From: Vanilla planifolia
Taxonomy: Eukaryota; Streptophyta; Magnoliopsida; Asparagales; Orchidaceae
NCBI GenBank assembly: GCA_023846275.1
Contig: CM043869.1
Span: forward strand, 20,629,275-20,693,274
Direction: 5' to 3'
DNA length: 64,000 bases
Position 1 is the stretch's first letter. Every line of letters starts with the position of its first letter. This document shows, one piece after another, positions 32,298-44,698 of the stretch. A model generated the notes under the pieces. The model saw only the letters and a program-made list of their open reading frames with translations. It ran no database searches and had not been told where the DNA came from. The translations under genes and the position numbers were made by a program.

Positions 32298-32345
32298 GTT
32301 AATGATCCCCAGAGGGGGCCCCAATTGGCAAACTTAAGAGGGGCT
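32298..32345 (+). repeat. Direct-repeat copy 1
   Basis: AATGATCCCCAGAGGGGGCC, then CCAATTGGCAAACTTAAGAG. Matched in the same orientation at 35886-35930 with a few changes. Confidence 0.8.
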
Positions 32346-35157
32346 TAGTTCGCATGCTTTCCTTAGCAATTAAAGTGAGCACAGAGAATGAGAGATGGGT
32401 TGCTCTATCACATGGGTTAGGATCGCTCTGGACCTCAATAAATTTATCGCCTGGTCTAGGACCGAGGGCACATATGGTTGTTGATTTTCTTAGTTTTGCC
32501 TTATAGAATGGTTGGTGCATTGTTATTGCTAGTAGCTACACTCCTTCACTAAAGACTAGTATTTGATCGAGCCCCTCTACCCTGATCCCACTTGTCCTAA
32601 GGGCCTTTGGGGGAATGTCTCAAAGGCAAAAAAGAGGAAATTATGAACATGTCAAATAGAGTGATTTATGCCTTTGAAAGTTGGCCTATCCCTTCCATAA
32701 AATGTGAGTTGTCTAATTAAGAAACCCTAGATTTTCTTCTCCCCATATAGATCCATGATCCACCTTTTTGTTCTCAATTCTCAATCAGTGAATCGGCACT
32801 CATCTGCTGGTCTGTTTTTTAGCAAAAAGGAAAGCTACTGGCTTGAAAGCATTTGGACATAAACTGGTTCAAGCCTGAAACCTGCTTTGCAGCTCCATTG
32901 AGGATTCCTACCCCTGTGACTTGAGTGAATAAAAATGGGATTCCCTTCCAACCCTGCCTGCTCCTTATTAGATAAATGAGTGGATTTTGTTTGGCACAAA
33001 AAGTGGTCTTATGACCTCAAGTTCCCTCTCTGCATAGGCCAACTTCCTCTTGGCTTGGTTTCCTCTCTAGTACATGAGTCAATACGATCTCCCTACCTCC
33101 TAGTCACTCAACAGATTGAATAACCAAAGCACACTCCCATCATTCTGATCATTTTCATTCGTATGAATAGAAGCTATGTTCTTCTCGTGCTTCTTTCAGT
33201 TTGAGTGCCATGAAAACATACTCTCTCTATCCTTTAGTTCTCTCTATTACTATTTTTACTATCTTAAAGATTCTATTCTTTGATCTACAGAATAACACCA
33301 TTCACATGACATTGCTCGGGTACACAAATGGACAAATGAGAGAGGAGTTGGCTTTATCTTGTGGTCAGCTTTCTCCACTAGTAGGTGATCATGATCTCAC
33401 TAAAAAAAGTTCTTTAACAAAGAAATGAAAGCATAACTCGCTCTTAATTGGCCCTGCCCCCTACAAGGTAGATAGGGCACTTAGCCAACCTTTTCAATTA
33501 AAGAAATGGCTAAGCTAGTAACCTCACCTCTCTATCTTACCCATCCTTATTAATTCTGAATCACCCCAGAGGTCTTTTTCCCATAGTGGACCTCAGGTCA
33601 AGCCAAGCCCCATAATGGAGTTCACATTCCCTTCATCTGGTCGAAAAGTGGGACTGTGACTCCTATATATTATGTACGACAATACGGAGAGGTCCATTCT
33701 CGTTCATGATAGATCCATGTCCTGCCATAGTGCTCGGAGAGCCTTAGCGAGCAAGCTAACAAGGATTTTTGGATTGTAGAAGCAAGATTTCTATTTTCTT
33801 GCTTTGATAAACCTTTTTTGGTACTAGGCCATCAGCTTAAATCAAATCGGTGGACAATATAGATCGAGATTCGCTCATAAGACAAATGACAACCAACATT
33901 GTGTATATAAGGTTTGGAGCACGACAACAAGCCTCCACCATACTCGCCAAAGTGATGAATCATCTGGACTCCAAAGATTCGGTCATCCCTGATGACTCAG
34001 AAGAAATAGAGTGGGGGTTGGTAGCCGTCAATATCCCAGTTCAAATTCTAAACAGGAGGACTCTGACCTCCATGAGGATGATGATCATCGGGAAGTGGTT
34101 ACCCTAAATCAAAAATGAGGGGTTCTAGTCAATTGGAAATATATAGGCAGTTAGAACTTGAGCATCTCTAAATCTCAAAATGGTTTCATGGGAACCTTGC
34201 CTGGGCCTGGGCTCATATGCAATCTAAGAGCTACAATGAAATAGACTTGAACTACTTTATAGGTTTGTTTTCATCCTCTATCTCTTTTCTGACTTCCAAC
34301 TTTGAATTGGAAGAATTACTATACAAAATGATATCAACGAGACAAGCCTCCAAGGAGTTCACTTGTTTCATTTATTTCTCTTGATGTGATGAATTGGCTT
34401 AATGAAGTCAAAAGGCTGTTACCAATGCTTTCTATTTTTTGTATGTCCATATTTCATTTTGATTAGATTAGAATTAGATTGGATTTGCATGATCACTTTG
34501 CAATGTGGATATGACCATGTAATATGAAATTAAGCTATTTTTCTGATACAAATAGGAATGGCCCCCCATTTTTCAGTGGTTACTTTTCCCTCTTGTGAGA
34601 TGTGCAAAAGCCATCCCAATGATGAATCCTATTTGATAGAAGTCATTTTAATGGGCTTGGGAAATTCTAGATGAAATCAATCCAAAGCAAAGCCTGATCG
34701 AAAAGTAGGGAAAGGCAAGAAAGAGGCCCAAAGAACTACAACTTCTACTAGTAATGGGAGAGTTGCCAAGGTCTGATGGGTGATCTGACGATCAGTTGTT
34801 GAGTCAATTCCCGTAGGTTCGACTGAGCTTTGTTACATGAAAAGAACAAAGGTGGCTGGGGCCTCCCCTCCTGGGGGCCCCACTCTGGGGTGACTTTTTC
34901 ATGTACCATAGCCCAAGCACTTGAAAAGAATCTAGCACATCAGAATAGTAAGCAACCACACCGAAAAGTATTGAAGACATGCCTAGGATTCACTTATCCC
35001 TCAATCTCTTACATCGATGTTTTGTACTCTAAGTAATGTGCTCACGACGAATATGATTTGGATTGGAACCAACATCCCGCTCTATCTGAGGAAACTTTGA
35101 TTTCACATTCTTTGAACGAAGAATTTGGGAAATCCTAAGGATTGCTTCTTTCTTTAG

Positions 35158-35572
35158 ACCAATTACCATGGTGGAAAACCAATTCTACTGGCCTTATATC
35201 AAGAGAGACGTAGCCAAAGCAAAGATGTAGGGAGATGTTGGTTTGTCAAACTGCGAAAGGAGGAAAGGAAAGCAAAACACTGGCATATACACACCTATGC
35301 CAATTCCCCTGAAGATGCTGGAAGATGTCAGTATTGACTTTGTGTTAGGCTTACCCTACATAGCCAAGGGAATCGGTAGTATAATTGTTGTTGTTGATAG
35401 ATTTTCAAAATATGGTCCATCTGACTGCATGTCAGAAAGTAAGTGATGCTTCTCTTATCGCCACTAATTTCTTGAACGAGATAAGAGAATAGTGAAGCAT
35501 CATGGCTTACCGAAGACCATAGTGCTTGAGAGAGATGTCCAATTCATGAGTGACTTTTGGAAAGGGGAGGGG
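35158..35572 (+). mobile_element. Ty3/gypsy integrase fragment (chromovirus-like), decayed
   Basis: NQFYWPYIKRDVAKAK, then CERRKGKQNTGIYTPMPIPL, then MLEDVSIDFVLGLPYIAKGI and VVVDRFSKY, all in one open stretch. After a frame change come KHHGLPKTIVLERDVQFMSD and FWK. This is the gypsy integrase from the zinc-finger end into the catalytic core (family: YWP.M..DV, LYTPLP.P, ED.S.DFVLGLP, VVVDRFSK, HG.P..IVSDRD..F). The expected S before DRD is E. It differs in type and strand from the element at 27.3-30.7 kb, so it is a separate insertion. Confidence 0.88.
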
Positions 35573-35794
35573 CCCCTATAGGGAAAGTCCTTTAGGGAAC
35601 TTCTTCCAAGTGAAGGTCTTATAACAAATCAGCTTTCCAGAGTGCTCCTCCTTTGCTGGCCAAACACATGAAACAAAGTGGAATTCTACTAGAGCGTGAA
35701 TCCCCGCTCTTTTGTAAACATGACTTAGTAATATGAACTTCCTCGTAGCTTCCCTGCTGATCTGCCTGCTCTCACTCATGAACAAAGTGGAATT

Positions 35795-35880
35795 CTTTGT
35801 AGTGGGAACTTCTTGAATCAACAGGTTGGAAATTAATGTAACACATGATATCCTACCACTCGCATTCTTCTCTTCTTCGA
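35795..35880 (-). repeat. Inverted-repeat arm 2
   Basis: Reverse-complement partner of 31644-31732; the pair encloses about 4.1 kb. Confidence 0.8.
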
Positions 35881-35885
35881 TGCTA

Positions 35886-35930
35886 ATGATCCCTAGAGGG
35901 CGCCCCAATTGGCAAACTCAAGAGGGGATT
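35886..35930 (+). repeat. Direct-repeat copy 2
   Basis: AATGATCCCTAGAGGGCGCC, then CCAATTGGCAAACTCAAGAG; partner of 32298-32345. Confidence 0.8.
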
Positions 35931-36340
35931 CCTCTTATCCTCATAGGATGAACATCCTGACCTCTCGAAGATAACCAACAATAAAGTCTTGCAAGGTTCC
36001 TCAAGAGGAGCTTAAAAGTTAGGACAACCACCTCCGCCTATGGAGGCAGGAAGGACGAGATGCCAAGAGAAAAACTCAAGGAGGCCCTTTATAAACAAAG
36101 GAAGTCCTAAAGTGGATCTATCTACAAAAAACACAGTGTATTAGCGTAGAGGGCTCCTCCACGAATTGTGTTGAAGTTGGGTTAAGGCAGGAAGAGTTAC
36201 CTCCAACAGGTACCCTGCCTAAGGAAATCCTAGGTTCGCCTTGGAGGTGAAGTCCCTAGAGGATTTTGAGAGGTGGAGATTGTTCTTCATCGAACAAGAC
36301 GAATGGGGTGGACAAAAGAGCCTCTAACTCGACGAGTTCT

Positions 36341-37869
36341 GGTGAACAAGTGTCAATAATGTATCCATAGATTCAACTTCGGTAAAATCACAAATTCTCC
36401 TTCGACTGGTCTACAAAAAGTTGGTCCTCATAGCAATATAGAAGATAATGACACTCCAAAATAAATAGTCTTCCAAAGCATAGTTTTTGTACATTTGCTC
36501 ATTGAGAAAGATGAAAGAAAGAAAATATAATTTATTGAAAAAAATAATACATGGATGTTTGTTCATAAAGAATTATATAATCACATAGAAATAATTTATG
36601 TTAATAAATTAATAATATCAGTGACAAAAAAAATCTTATATTTCATGAAAGAGCAAAAAATATATTTTTTACTCTTTATATTCAAGTAGCTGTATTCATT
36701 TAAAGTTATCAAAGCATAAATATAAGGAAAAATAGTAATAGTTGTTCAAAATTTATTTTATAATTTTTTTGTCATTCAATATAAGTAATCTCAGCAATTG
36801 TTCTATTCTTATTTTCTTACAATTTTATTTTATTTTAGTACTTTTCTAATAAACAATTGCTTATGAATTTCATGTTTTTGTGCAAAAAATCAATTTCTTT
36901 AGATAAAAATTTTCTTCTCTATTAGTTCAAATAATTTTTATATTAAACCAATTTTTTATTTTTATAAGACCTTCAAATTCCTTATATTTTTAAAATAGCT
37001 TTAATTTATAAACTACAAAAGATATCCAACTCATATGATTATGGTTATAACTAAATAATAAATAATATCTATTTGGTTTTGAAATAAAATATTCATTTAT
37101 TACAAATGTCAACATGAACTAACTCAAGAGGCTACATAACTTTCTAAAACTTAAGAATGATAATTATTGGTGCTTATGAAAAATATAACTTTCACAAATA
37201 TAATCAACATTAAAAATAAAAAAATATCATTCAATATTTTTTATTTTATATCTTAAATCTAACAAAATACAAATAATCATTCTAATAATATCACTAGGAT
37301 TTATTCTTAACCTCTACTACAAATACATTACTTTTAATATGAAATTTTTTATTAAAAACACCTCATTGACACCATTCATCCTCAAATTTACAAAATAATG
37401 TTTTTATATTACTTATCTAATACTTAATGAACTATTAGCTAAAAATTCAAATACTAAATAAATATCATGAATAATTTTTTTTATCATTTATCCTTTGTTA
37501 GATTTAAAAGTGTCTTGACATCTATTCTATCCACTAAAGTCTTTATTCATATCCCCATAAAAATTTCTAGACTTTGAAACTTAAAAAAGTCCACATCATT
37601 GTAATACTACAAGTTGAATATAAAAGTTAAATGAAATTCAAAACATTGTTTCAAGGCGGCCTTGGTTTACACATCCTTTACACCTCTTTAATGGGAAAAT
37701 ATTAATTAACTCAAAATCGTAATTAATAATTATTGGCCTCATACATTGCATATATATCTTTAATGATTTGGAAACTAATTAGAATGATAAAAGGGAAGCT
37801 AAGTAAAGATATACGTCCAACCAAAAAATGTGATCCCAGATTGCTGAAATCGATTGGAGTTCCCGAGCT
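36341..37869. other. AT-rich spacer of the middle copy
   Basis: No gene. Corresponds to 61160-62694 of the right copy; the part after 36870 also corresponds to 8781-9770 of the left copy. Confidence 0.6.
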
Positions 37870-38017
37870 TCACTTCCATGCTTTCCTTCCCCTGAACTGC
37901 TTACCACCTTGCCTTTGCCGCTTTTTTTCTCTTGACAAGAATGAGCTGCTCTTGCTTTTTGGTAGCCAGTGGTATTGCCTTCCAGTGCTGCTTCTGACTA
38001 TTGCTTAGCCCACCAGT
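37870..38017 (-). pseudogene. SDA1: SDA1 last exon (middle copy), one frameshift
   Basis: From an AG acceptor it reads TGGLSNSQKQHWKAIPLATK, then KQEQLILVKRKK. After a one-base shift it reads RQRQGGKQFRGRKAWK and a TGA stop (37870-37872). The family C-terminus is TGGLSNRQK.HKKAMPLAAKR....SGKQFRGRKAWK, so the natural end and stop codon are preserved. This is the best kept of the three copies of this exon. Confidence 0.9.
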
Positions 38018-38151
38018 CTGGTTAACCAATAATAACAACTTGTCTCAACCGACCAAGATAAAAATTAGCTTTGAAATAGCAAAATCTTGTAACAAAACAA
38101 AAGAACATGATGCTCTTACAATTAAAAATGGCAAATGTAAATGTGACATAC

Positions 38152-38259
38152 CTTTTTTTGTTTCACGATAGCTTTAGCTTCGTATTTTTCTCTATCCCCT
38201 CTGCTTGCTCGAATGAGAGCTACTCTCTCCTACTTGCTGAGCTTGCTCCTGAGGTGCGC
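38152..38259 (-). pseudogene. SDA1: SDA1 penultimate exon (middle copy), nonsense
   Basis: RSKLSK, TAG, ERVALIRASRGDREKYEAKA, IVKQKK. The TTTAG acceptor and GTATG donor are intact. It joins in phase with TGGL of the next exon, giving the family VKQKK-TGGL junction. The TAG replaces the Lys/Glu codon of KLSKEER. Confidence 0.88.
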
Positions 38260-38756
38260 CTAAACACAACACATGATTATCAATTGTTAACCAATGAAGT
38301 TTAGTAAATTGCTTATAAAAATGCCAAACCAACTTGGTTGGGTCAAACGTCATTGTATGCGCTCAACTCATAAAAAAAATAAACTTGAATACATCCAAGA
38401 GGTTCTCATTGTTCTTATTCCTACCATTTTAATGAGATCACTTCCAAAGAATGGTTGGTGACAAACATCAAAGAAAGCCTAATCACATACAACTAGAATT
38501 TGAACAACAAAAACAATTTACTTTATAACTATTATAGAAAATTTTGATCTCCAAAGCATGCCATGATAAAATTATCTTGTTAAGAAATACTTAAATACAA
38601 TGCCACAAAAAGTAAAATTTTGAATATCCTAATGCAATGTTAATAACATGCGATATTTTTTCATGTGCACAACTTTTTCAGAAATATAACACTGCTGAAG
38701 AGAAAAAGCAGTGAGCGAATATATGAACACACAATAAAATGGCAAAGAAAACTCCC

Positions 38757-38813
38757 GAGGCTTGTTAATTTCTTTAATAGAAGCCATGTTATACCACCCC
38801 TCTCAAAATCACC
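38757..38813 (-). pseudogene. CTR9: CTR9-like exon vi (middle copy)
   Basis: Minus-strand counterpart of 7859-7941, with GDFE-like and MASIKEINKP codons readable in part; frame broken. Confidence 0.65.
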
Positions 38814-38992
38814 CTAATAAGCAATCAAATACAACAAGACTTAAGACAAACAAAAAGAAATAGAGCATATTGTATATTAAAGTATAGAAAGACTCAATCA
38901 TTGGGACCAATGATCAAGCATTGTGTTAAGAGTATAAACAAGAATGGTTGATAATATAGACATCACAGATAAGGGACTGTTCATACCTTGTT

Positions 38993-39178
38993 GTGCTATG
39001 ATCTTGCCAAATTGTAGTAGGAATGAGCTCTCATCAACCCATGATTAATTACAGACAGTGCTATCTCGATCAACTGTTCACAAGAAAATGATGACCAGTA
39101 AAGAAATGATTTGCGAAATGATTTAATGCCATCAAAAGCTCTTTGCATCTTCAGCATTCCTTTTCGAATACCATCAAT
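38993..39178 (-). pseudogene. CTR9: CTR9-like exon v (middle copy)
   Basis: DGIRKGMLKMQRAF, then a small deletion where the left copy has EIYPYCS, then MALNHFANHFFTGHHFL, then HGLMRAHSYYNLARS, followed by a TAG and GTATG. It keeps RKGM and KMQ, nearer to the CTR9 family (RKGMDRMQQAF) than the left copy, so the copies lost different residues. Confidence 0.82.
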
Positions 39179-39307
39179 TGCAAAAAAATAACACTAAGAT
39201 GAATTAGCCATCAATAAAAAAAAATTTATGTGAACCAAACCCACCCCATTATGAAAAAAAAATGAACTACCTATGCTACCTCTTAAATTAACAAGTACAA
39301 TCTCACC

Positions 39308-39371
39308 TTCATTTGTTTGCAATTCTATAATTCCAAAGCCACAAGAGCATCATTATTTTCTAGATCTAACT
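39308..39371 (-). pseudogene. CTR9: CTR9-like exon iv (middle copy)
   Basis: LDLENNDALVAL, then a frameshift and IELQTNEG. Counterpart of 7275-7338. Confidence 0.78.
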
Positions 39372-39457
39372 ACACAATGGAAACAAAAAAAGGGGAATAT
39401 AAGAACATACAGGGCATGTCATGAAATTTATACTATAAATTAAAACTAACTTATATC

Positions 39458-39572
39458 AAGCACTGGATGAAAGGGTTGTCAAGCCTTGTCAAATTGACCA
39501 AGTTTGTATCTACAATAACCTGTACCAAGCCTTGCAACTCCAGGACAACTAGGATAACCTCTTAGCACTTTC
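39458..39572 (-). pseudogene. CTR9: CTR9-like exon iii (middle copy)
   Basis: YPSCPGVARLGTGYCRYKLG, then QFDKA, TGA, QPFHPVLD. Its CRYKLG is closer to the family than SRYKLG in the left copy. The donor has mutated from GTAAG to ATAAG, so splicing would fail here. Confidence 0.85.
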
Positions 39573-40131
39573 TGGTTAATATCATAATCAGTTCATTAAA
39601 AGAGTTACCAGACTAAAAAATTCAGATCACGATAATGCATATCACAATAAATAGGGGAGTACTAATTTAGATACATTAAGGTACCGAATGCATATCACTA
39701 TATACCAATTACAAACATAAATTGGCACTTTTAAGTTTCACTGAAATTAACACCACATTAGTGATTAAATGCTTGAAATGCCACAATGCAACAAACCAAA
39801 TATATGCTCAAGAGGACATAGGATGACACATCTTGCCACATTTTAATAGAAAAATACCAAATAGAAGGGCATAATATAGGCTGCCAAAAAATTGAATATA
39901 GGAAGAATCTGTGTTAGGCATGCATTAACCTACCTAACATAAGGGTTTCATGAATTGAACTCAACTTCCAAGTCACCAAAAAAACTGAACCTGAATAATG
40001 AGTAAAGCATGCCCTAAACAGTATTTGATTTTTGCTATATAATATAGAATTTGGAATCATCAAGAAAAAGAAAACTCAATACACAAAAATATTTTTATCA
40101 TATGTTTGGAATAAGAAGTGCTTAAAAAGAC
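39573..40131. other. Intron-like sequence
   Basis: No gene; matches 6514-7072 of the left copy in reverse. Confidence 0.55.
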
Positions 40132-40218
40132 TTTATAATAGTCTAAAGATCTCTTTTATGACTCTGCTGCTTCCTGATACTGATCTTCATTCTCCCCAGC
40201 ATCAAACTCAGCACAAGC
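40132..40218 (-). pseudogene. CTR9: CTR9-like exon ii (middle copy), nonsense
   Basis: ACAEFDAGENEDQYQEAAES, TAA, KRSLDYYK. The stop is shared with the left copy (6487-6489). KRSLDYYK fits the CTR9 Y-KRALELYK helix better than the left copy does. Confidence 0.72.
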
Positions 40219-43200
40219 TTGCGATCCAAAACTTCCAATCAAGGTGGCATTAACAGAATTCATTGTTTGTAAATAATGATTTTATGTAATTGAAATAAAC
40301 AATCTAAAAGTGAAACAAAACCATAAAGGTTTAAGTCCATGCTTTTTTATCTATTATGCAAGAGAGATTTCCACCATCTTTTTTCTTGAAAATGATCTTG
40401 TTTTATTCCTAGTTCTATTATCCCTCCTTTTGATAATATGATCAAGCTTTATGAAGAAACTACAAAATCATAGAAAAATGAGTTAAAGCTGTTAAAAAAT
40501 CATAGTATCAACTAGAAAGTAGTTCTCAAGATAAAGGTCAAGGGAAATATAAAATTCTGTAGAATATTCGTAGAAATTCAGAGGATAATTAAATAGAAGT
40601 ATTTCAAATAAAACAAAATTCTGAACAACTCCAACTAGATATGGAAAGTGCCAAAACGAATTTTCCAGAAACAAGCATTATGCTTGATCCATCTAAAGCA
40701 GGCCAACCAAAAGTAATTGTTTAACTATAGACGTATGTTAATTCTTGGTTAAAGAGAGAAGTTCATGCCTGAAGGTCAAGTAAAAATCAAACGATTCATA
40801 ACCGGGCAAAATAAAGAGTACACTAGAAATTCAAATATCATTATGGCAAAAAGTATAATCTAATTTCCATAAATAATTAAAGCACGTGAATAAGCAAGAA
40901 TTAAGTTCCAATGCTAAGCCTAAGTGTCATTTGGTAGTGCCTCACACTCCTCAGCTAGACTTCATCTAGCTTAAGTGCATTAATTTATTCAATAATGTAG
41001 ATTAGATTAAGAAAGAGATAAATTATGCAGTATGTTTGCTTAAAAACTTATTAATGTCAACAACCATATCAAAAAACAAAACATCTCATTAGCAATAATG
41101 AATACTTAAGCAACTAAAAAATTAAGATTTACTATAAAATAAATAGTTACTTCAAAAATACTAACTAATTAACACTAATATATCATGTTATACATAAATA
41201 TGAGAGTAAATTGCATATAAATCTGAGTTATGATCTAATTCTCAGTAGGTTCCTTCAAGATTTATAATAAAGCATGCAAGTCAACAGGTATTCCAATAAT
41301 AAATATGTCCAAACTTAGGATATTCAATCAAAACACAAGGTTTGGGTATGATAGACTTGTGGAGTATGTTAGTATATTTATAATGTTCTTAAAGTACTTT
41401 TTGTTCTAGTCAGCATCTTCCTGTCTCCACCTTTCCAATAATAATGTCATTTTCTACAATCCAAATCATGTTTTCATTTGTCATCAAAGCTTCCTTGGAG
41501 TCCTCCACAAGGAAATCATTTAAATCGCTTCCTTTTAAGTCTTTCATAATGCCCTTACAAAAAATAAGATATAACTAAGGTGCCTAATGAATGCTCTCCC
41601 TTTATAAATTGCTTATAAGTCTACATTTTGCTCTAATTCTCAACAAGTTCCTTCAAGATTTATGATAATACATGCAGGTTCATAAGTCTGCCAATAATAA
41701 GAAAGTCTAATTTTAACAGATTTAATTAAAGTGAAAAGTTGATCAAGTTTGGATAGGTTAGCCTAGTGGATTATTATAACATATTTATAAGATCCTTAAA
41801 ATACCATTTGTCATAGTAGGACTCTACTTCTCAGAAAATGATACCATTTTCTATGATCTCAACCATGTTTCCATCTCCTCATCCAAGCTTCTTAAATTCC
41901 TCCACAAGGCATTCATTTGAATCACTTCCATTCAAAAATAAGATGCAACCAAGGTTTTCCATGAATGTTCTCCCTTGATTACATCTCTAAATTGAAGCTT
42001 ATGATCCTTATTGAATTTTTTTTTAAACTCTCCTTTATTTTTAATTAATTTTAGAAGTTATTGAATTATAAAAGTATTTTCTATTATTTATTTGGTAATA
42101 GCAACAACAGCATATTTCCTTCTCCCTATTCCCTTTTTTCTAGGTCAACCTCAAGAACCTTTGTGACCCTCACTTGAGAAGGTTTGCAAAGGAATCAACT
42201 GCTTGGGAGAAGACCTTAACAAAGAAAGGGAATCAGGGATAGAAAATATAGAATGAAGAAGAAAGGAGAGTAGCAGAACAGGAAAAGAGAAACAAAATGA
42301 AAACCAACAACACAAGTTAATTGCAATGCTGAATGAAGCAAGGCAGCCAAAGCAGGTGAGCTAACAATAAACATATTTGGGAGAAGTTTTTTGGCAATAC
42401 TTGTGCTGCCAAGAGAGCTCAGCTTTTTATTTCTATTTTCTTTCCTAAAGAAAGAGGCTATCGTGAATTTTTACAAGCCAGCAAGGGCTAATGTTGTGGC
42501 AAGCTGAACCTTAGTGTGAAAAAGGCATTTTGCAAAACTGGGAATAAGAAACTCTTGTTAAAGTGAGCATTAACTTAAGTTAAAAATTAAGAAAAGTATT
42601 ATTGTATTGAATAATTATAATGTAGAAAGACTACTGCTATACTTCCAACAAACAAGGGAAAGTGAGAGAAGCCACAAATAAGGAATATTTTGTTTAAATT
42701 GTTGTTACATGTTAAATCAAAAAAATAAAAGCAAGAATAGTGTGAGAAACTATGATAAAAGAACTTAGAGGTGATTTTAACTGCTGCAAGCTCAAAAAAA
42801 GTATTAGGAAGATCAATATCTAAATGCAATTCCTTTATTATTGATACATACATTCTTAAGAATTTTATGAAATTGAAATAAAATAGTTTGGGATATTAAA
42901 ACCAAAGATCCTTATGAATTATTAATGAATTTCCTTGTATGAAATGAAAAACAAAAAGAAAGGACCAAAAAAAGATAGATTTTGGGAATCCATGTAAATT
43001 CAAATAGATGATAATATAGTAGATATAATTATTTGAGAATTCAAATATGACATACAATTGTCATGTTTGCATTCATGTTCTAATACATCAATGCTTTTAT
43101 GACATTGAGCAATTAAAACACAACATAATAGAAATGCAAAAGAAGATAAAAAGATAAATGAATGAAATAGTATCTTATAATATGATGTAAATTATAACTG

Positions 43201-44587
43201 CGTTAAATTTCCTGAATAAAAAAAAGAATAAAAAATAAAAAAAATTCTATATTTTATTTCATGATTCCATTCTATATGATGAGCTCAACACATGATATGC
43301 TAAACATGATTAGCATTAGTTTTATCAAGTTATGAAATGGCATTATAGATCTTGCTACCACTACTAGCACCTTTCGCAAAGTTGATGTTCTATAATGATA
43401 TTATGTGATTGATATGACTAACCAATTTTGACATGCTTATTAGTAAAGGTGTAGAGATTATGTGATTGATGTCATACAAATATGAGATAACATATGATAG
43501 AAATATATGATAATAGTAATATAAGAAATATGAGTTCAATTATAATAAATTAACAAAAAAGAAAAACAGAGATAAAAAAAGAAATTAAAAAGAAATGATA
43601 TACAATATGTATATGAAAAATATATAATATATAAATTTGGACTCTTATATTACTATGCTTATTATTTATTACTATTGGCGACTCATTTCTTCTCCGAGTA
43701 TTATAGAGATGTCATGTTTATACTCATATTTATATCATTATGTCATATCTTGTTAATTGTTACATATACTATTTACTTATTAAACATTGTATAACTTATT
43801 TTTCTATTTATACAAATTCACAAAGAGATAATTTCTAAAGACATGTAAGATGATTGTGAATATAATATTATGTACATTATAGTTTTGTACTTGACAAGTA
43901 TCATTAACTTTCAGTTAGAATATGTATACATATTTATAGTTTCAAATCACTTTTTTGTCACCCTCAACTATTTTGACATTAATATCTTCAATAGTGCTTC
44001 TATAATAGACTATTAATATATGCATATAATAGGTGCAAGCAGAAGTGACAACATCTCTATACTATTCTCCATCATCCTTGCCACCCCTTGCTGTAATATA
44101 TCATCATCGTTTCTCTTTCCACCTCCATGAACTTCAACCACCTTAAAATTAGTAAAGGGTTTAAGGTTTCACCAATATGCAAAGAAGAAGAGGATTTTGA
44201 TATTAACTTTGCTTTTTAACATTGTTGAGGTGTATGTACCTACTTTCTTACTATAGGGCACTTAAAAAGACCTAAATGGCCAATCATAAAACTCAAGAAA
44301 CTTTAGTTGAGAATACTCTCGAACACCAAAAACCTATAAGAATTTTTCCCACATTTAATTAATTCTAATAATAGTATAAAAATTAGTAATTATGTACATA
44401 CCTCAAAAAAAACTCAAAAACAATATTATTTTATTCAAAATACTTAATTAAAAGGTCACAAGCTAGTTGTAATTCTTCAATATGATGCCCTTAAATTTTA
44501 TAACATTCCCCTCAATACATGTAACAAGCTCTACATTGATATAAAGGGAAAATTTAACAAAATAAAAACTTCACAAAGCAAAAGTAC
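40219..44587. other. Long intron-like span (middle copy)
   Basis: Reverse match of 2043-6426, including the 380-bp tandem duplication (about 41220-42000). No exon recognised. Confidence 0.6.
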
Positions 44588-44698
44588 CTGATCCAAAAGT
44601 GCAGCAACATTATTTTTGTTTTCACCTCAATATTGAATTGGCTTGATGCTTGATGCTTAATGCTTGTGCTAGGTCACCTTTGGCCACACAAAGCTGTC
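44588..44698 (-). pseudogene. CTR9: CTR9-like exon i (middle copy)
   Basis: GQLCVAKGDLA, then a degraded middle, then NNVAALLDQ and a GTAC donor; a GCAG acceptor precedes it. Counterpart of 1938-2042. Confidence 0.78.

Larger units (their letters stand above)
30700..35100. other. Unassigned mosaic, organelle- or transposon-like
   Basis: Moderately AT-rich, with frames up to about 100 codons (30697-30903 minus, 31733-32032 plus, 33201-33428 plus, 33850-34107 plus) that I do not recognise. Palindromic GGGGCCCC-type tracts and the general word use resemble plant mitochondrial DNA, but I found no mitochondrial gene. Two repeat pairs link it to 35795-35935 (separate entries). Confidence 0.35.
35576..36340. 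other. Unassigned sequence before the middle duplication copy
   Basis: Contains the second arms of the two repeat pairs (35795-35880 and 35886-35930). The rest, up to the sharp start of duplicated sequence at 36341, is unrecognised. Confidence 0.4.

Noticed and set aside
33201..33428. 75-codon frame starting MKTYSLYPLVLSITIFTILK
   Set aside because: It looks like a membrane segment but matches no mitochondrial or nuclear gene that I know; not enough for a gene call.
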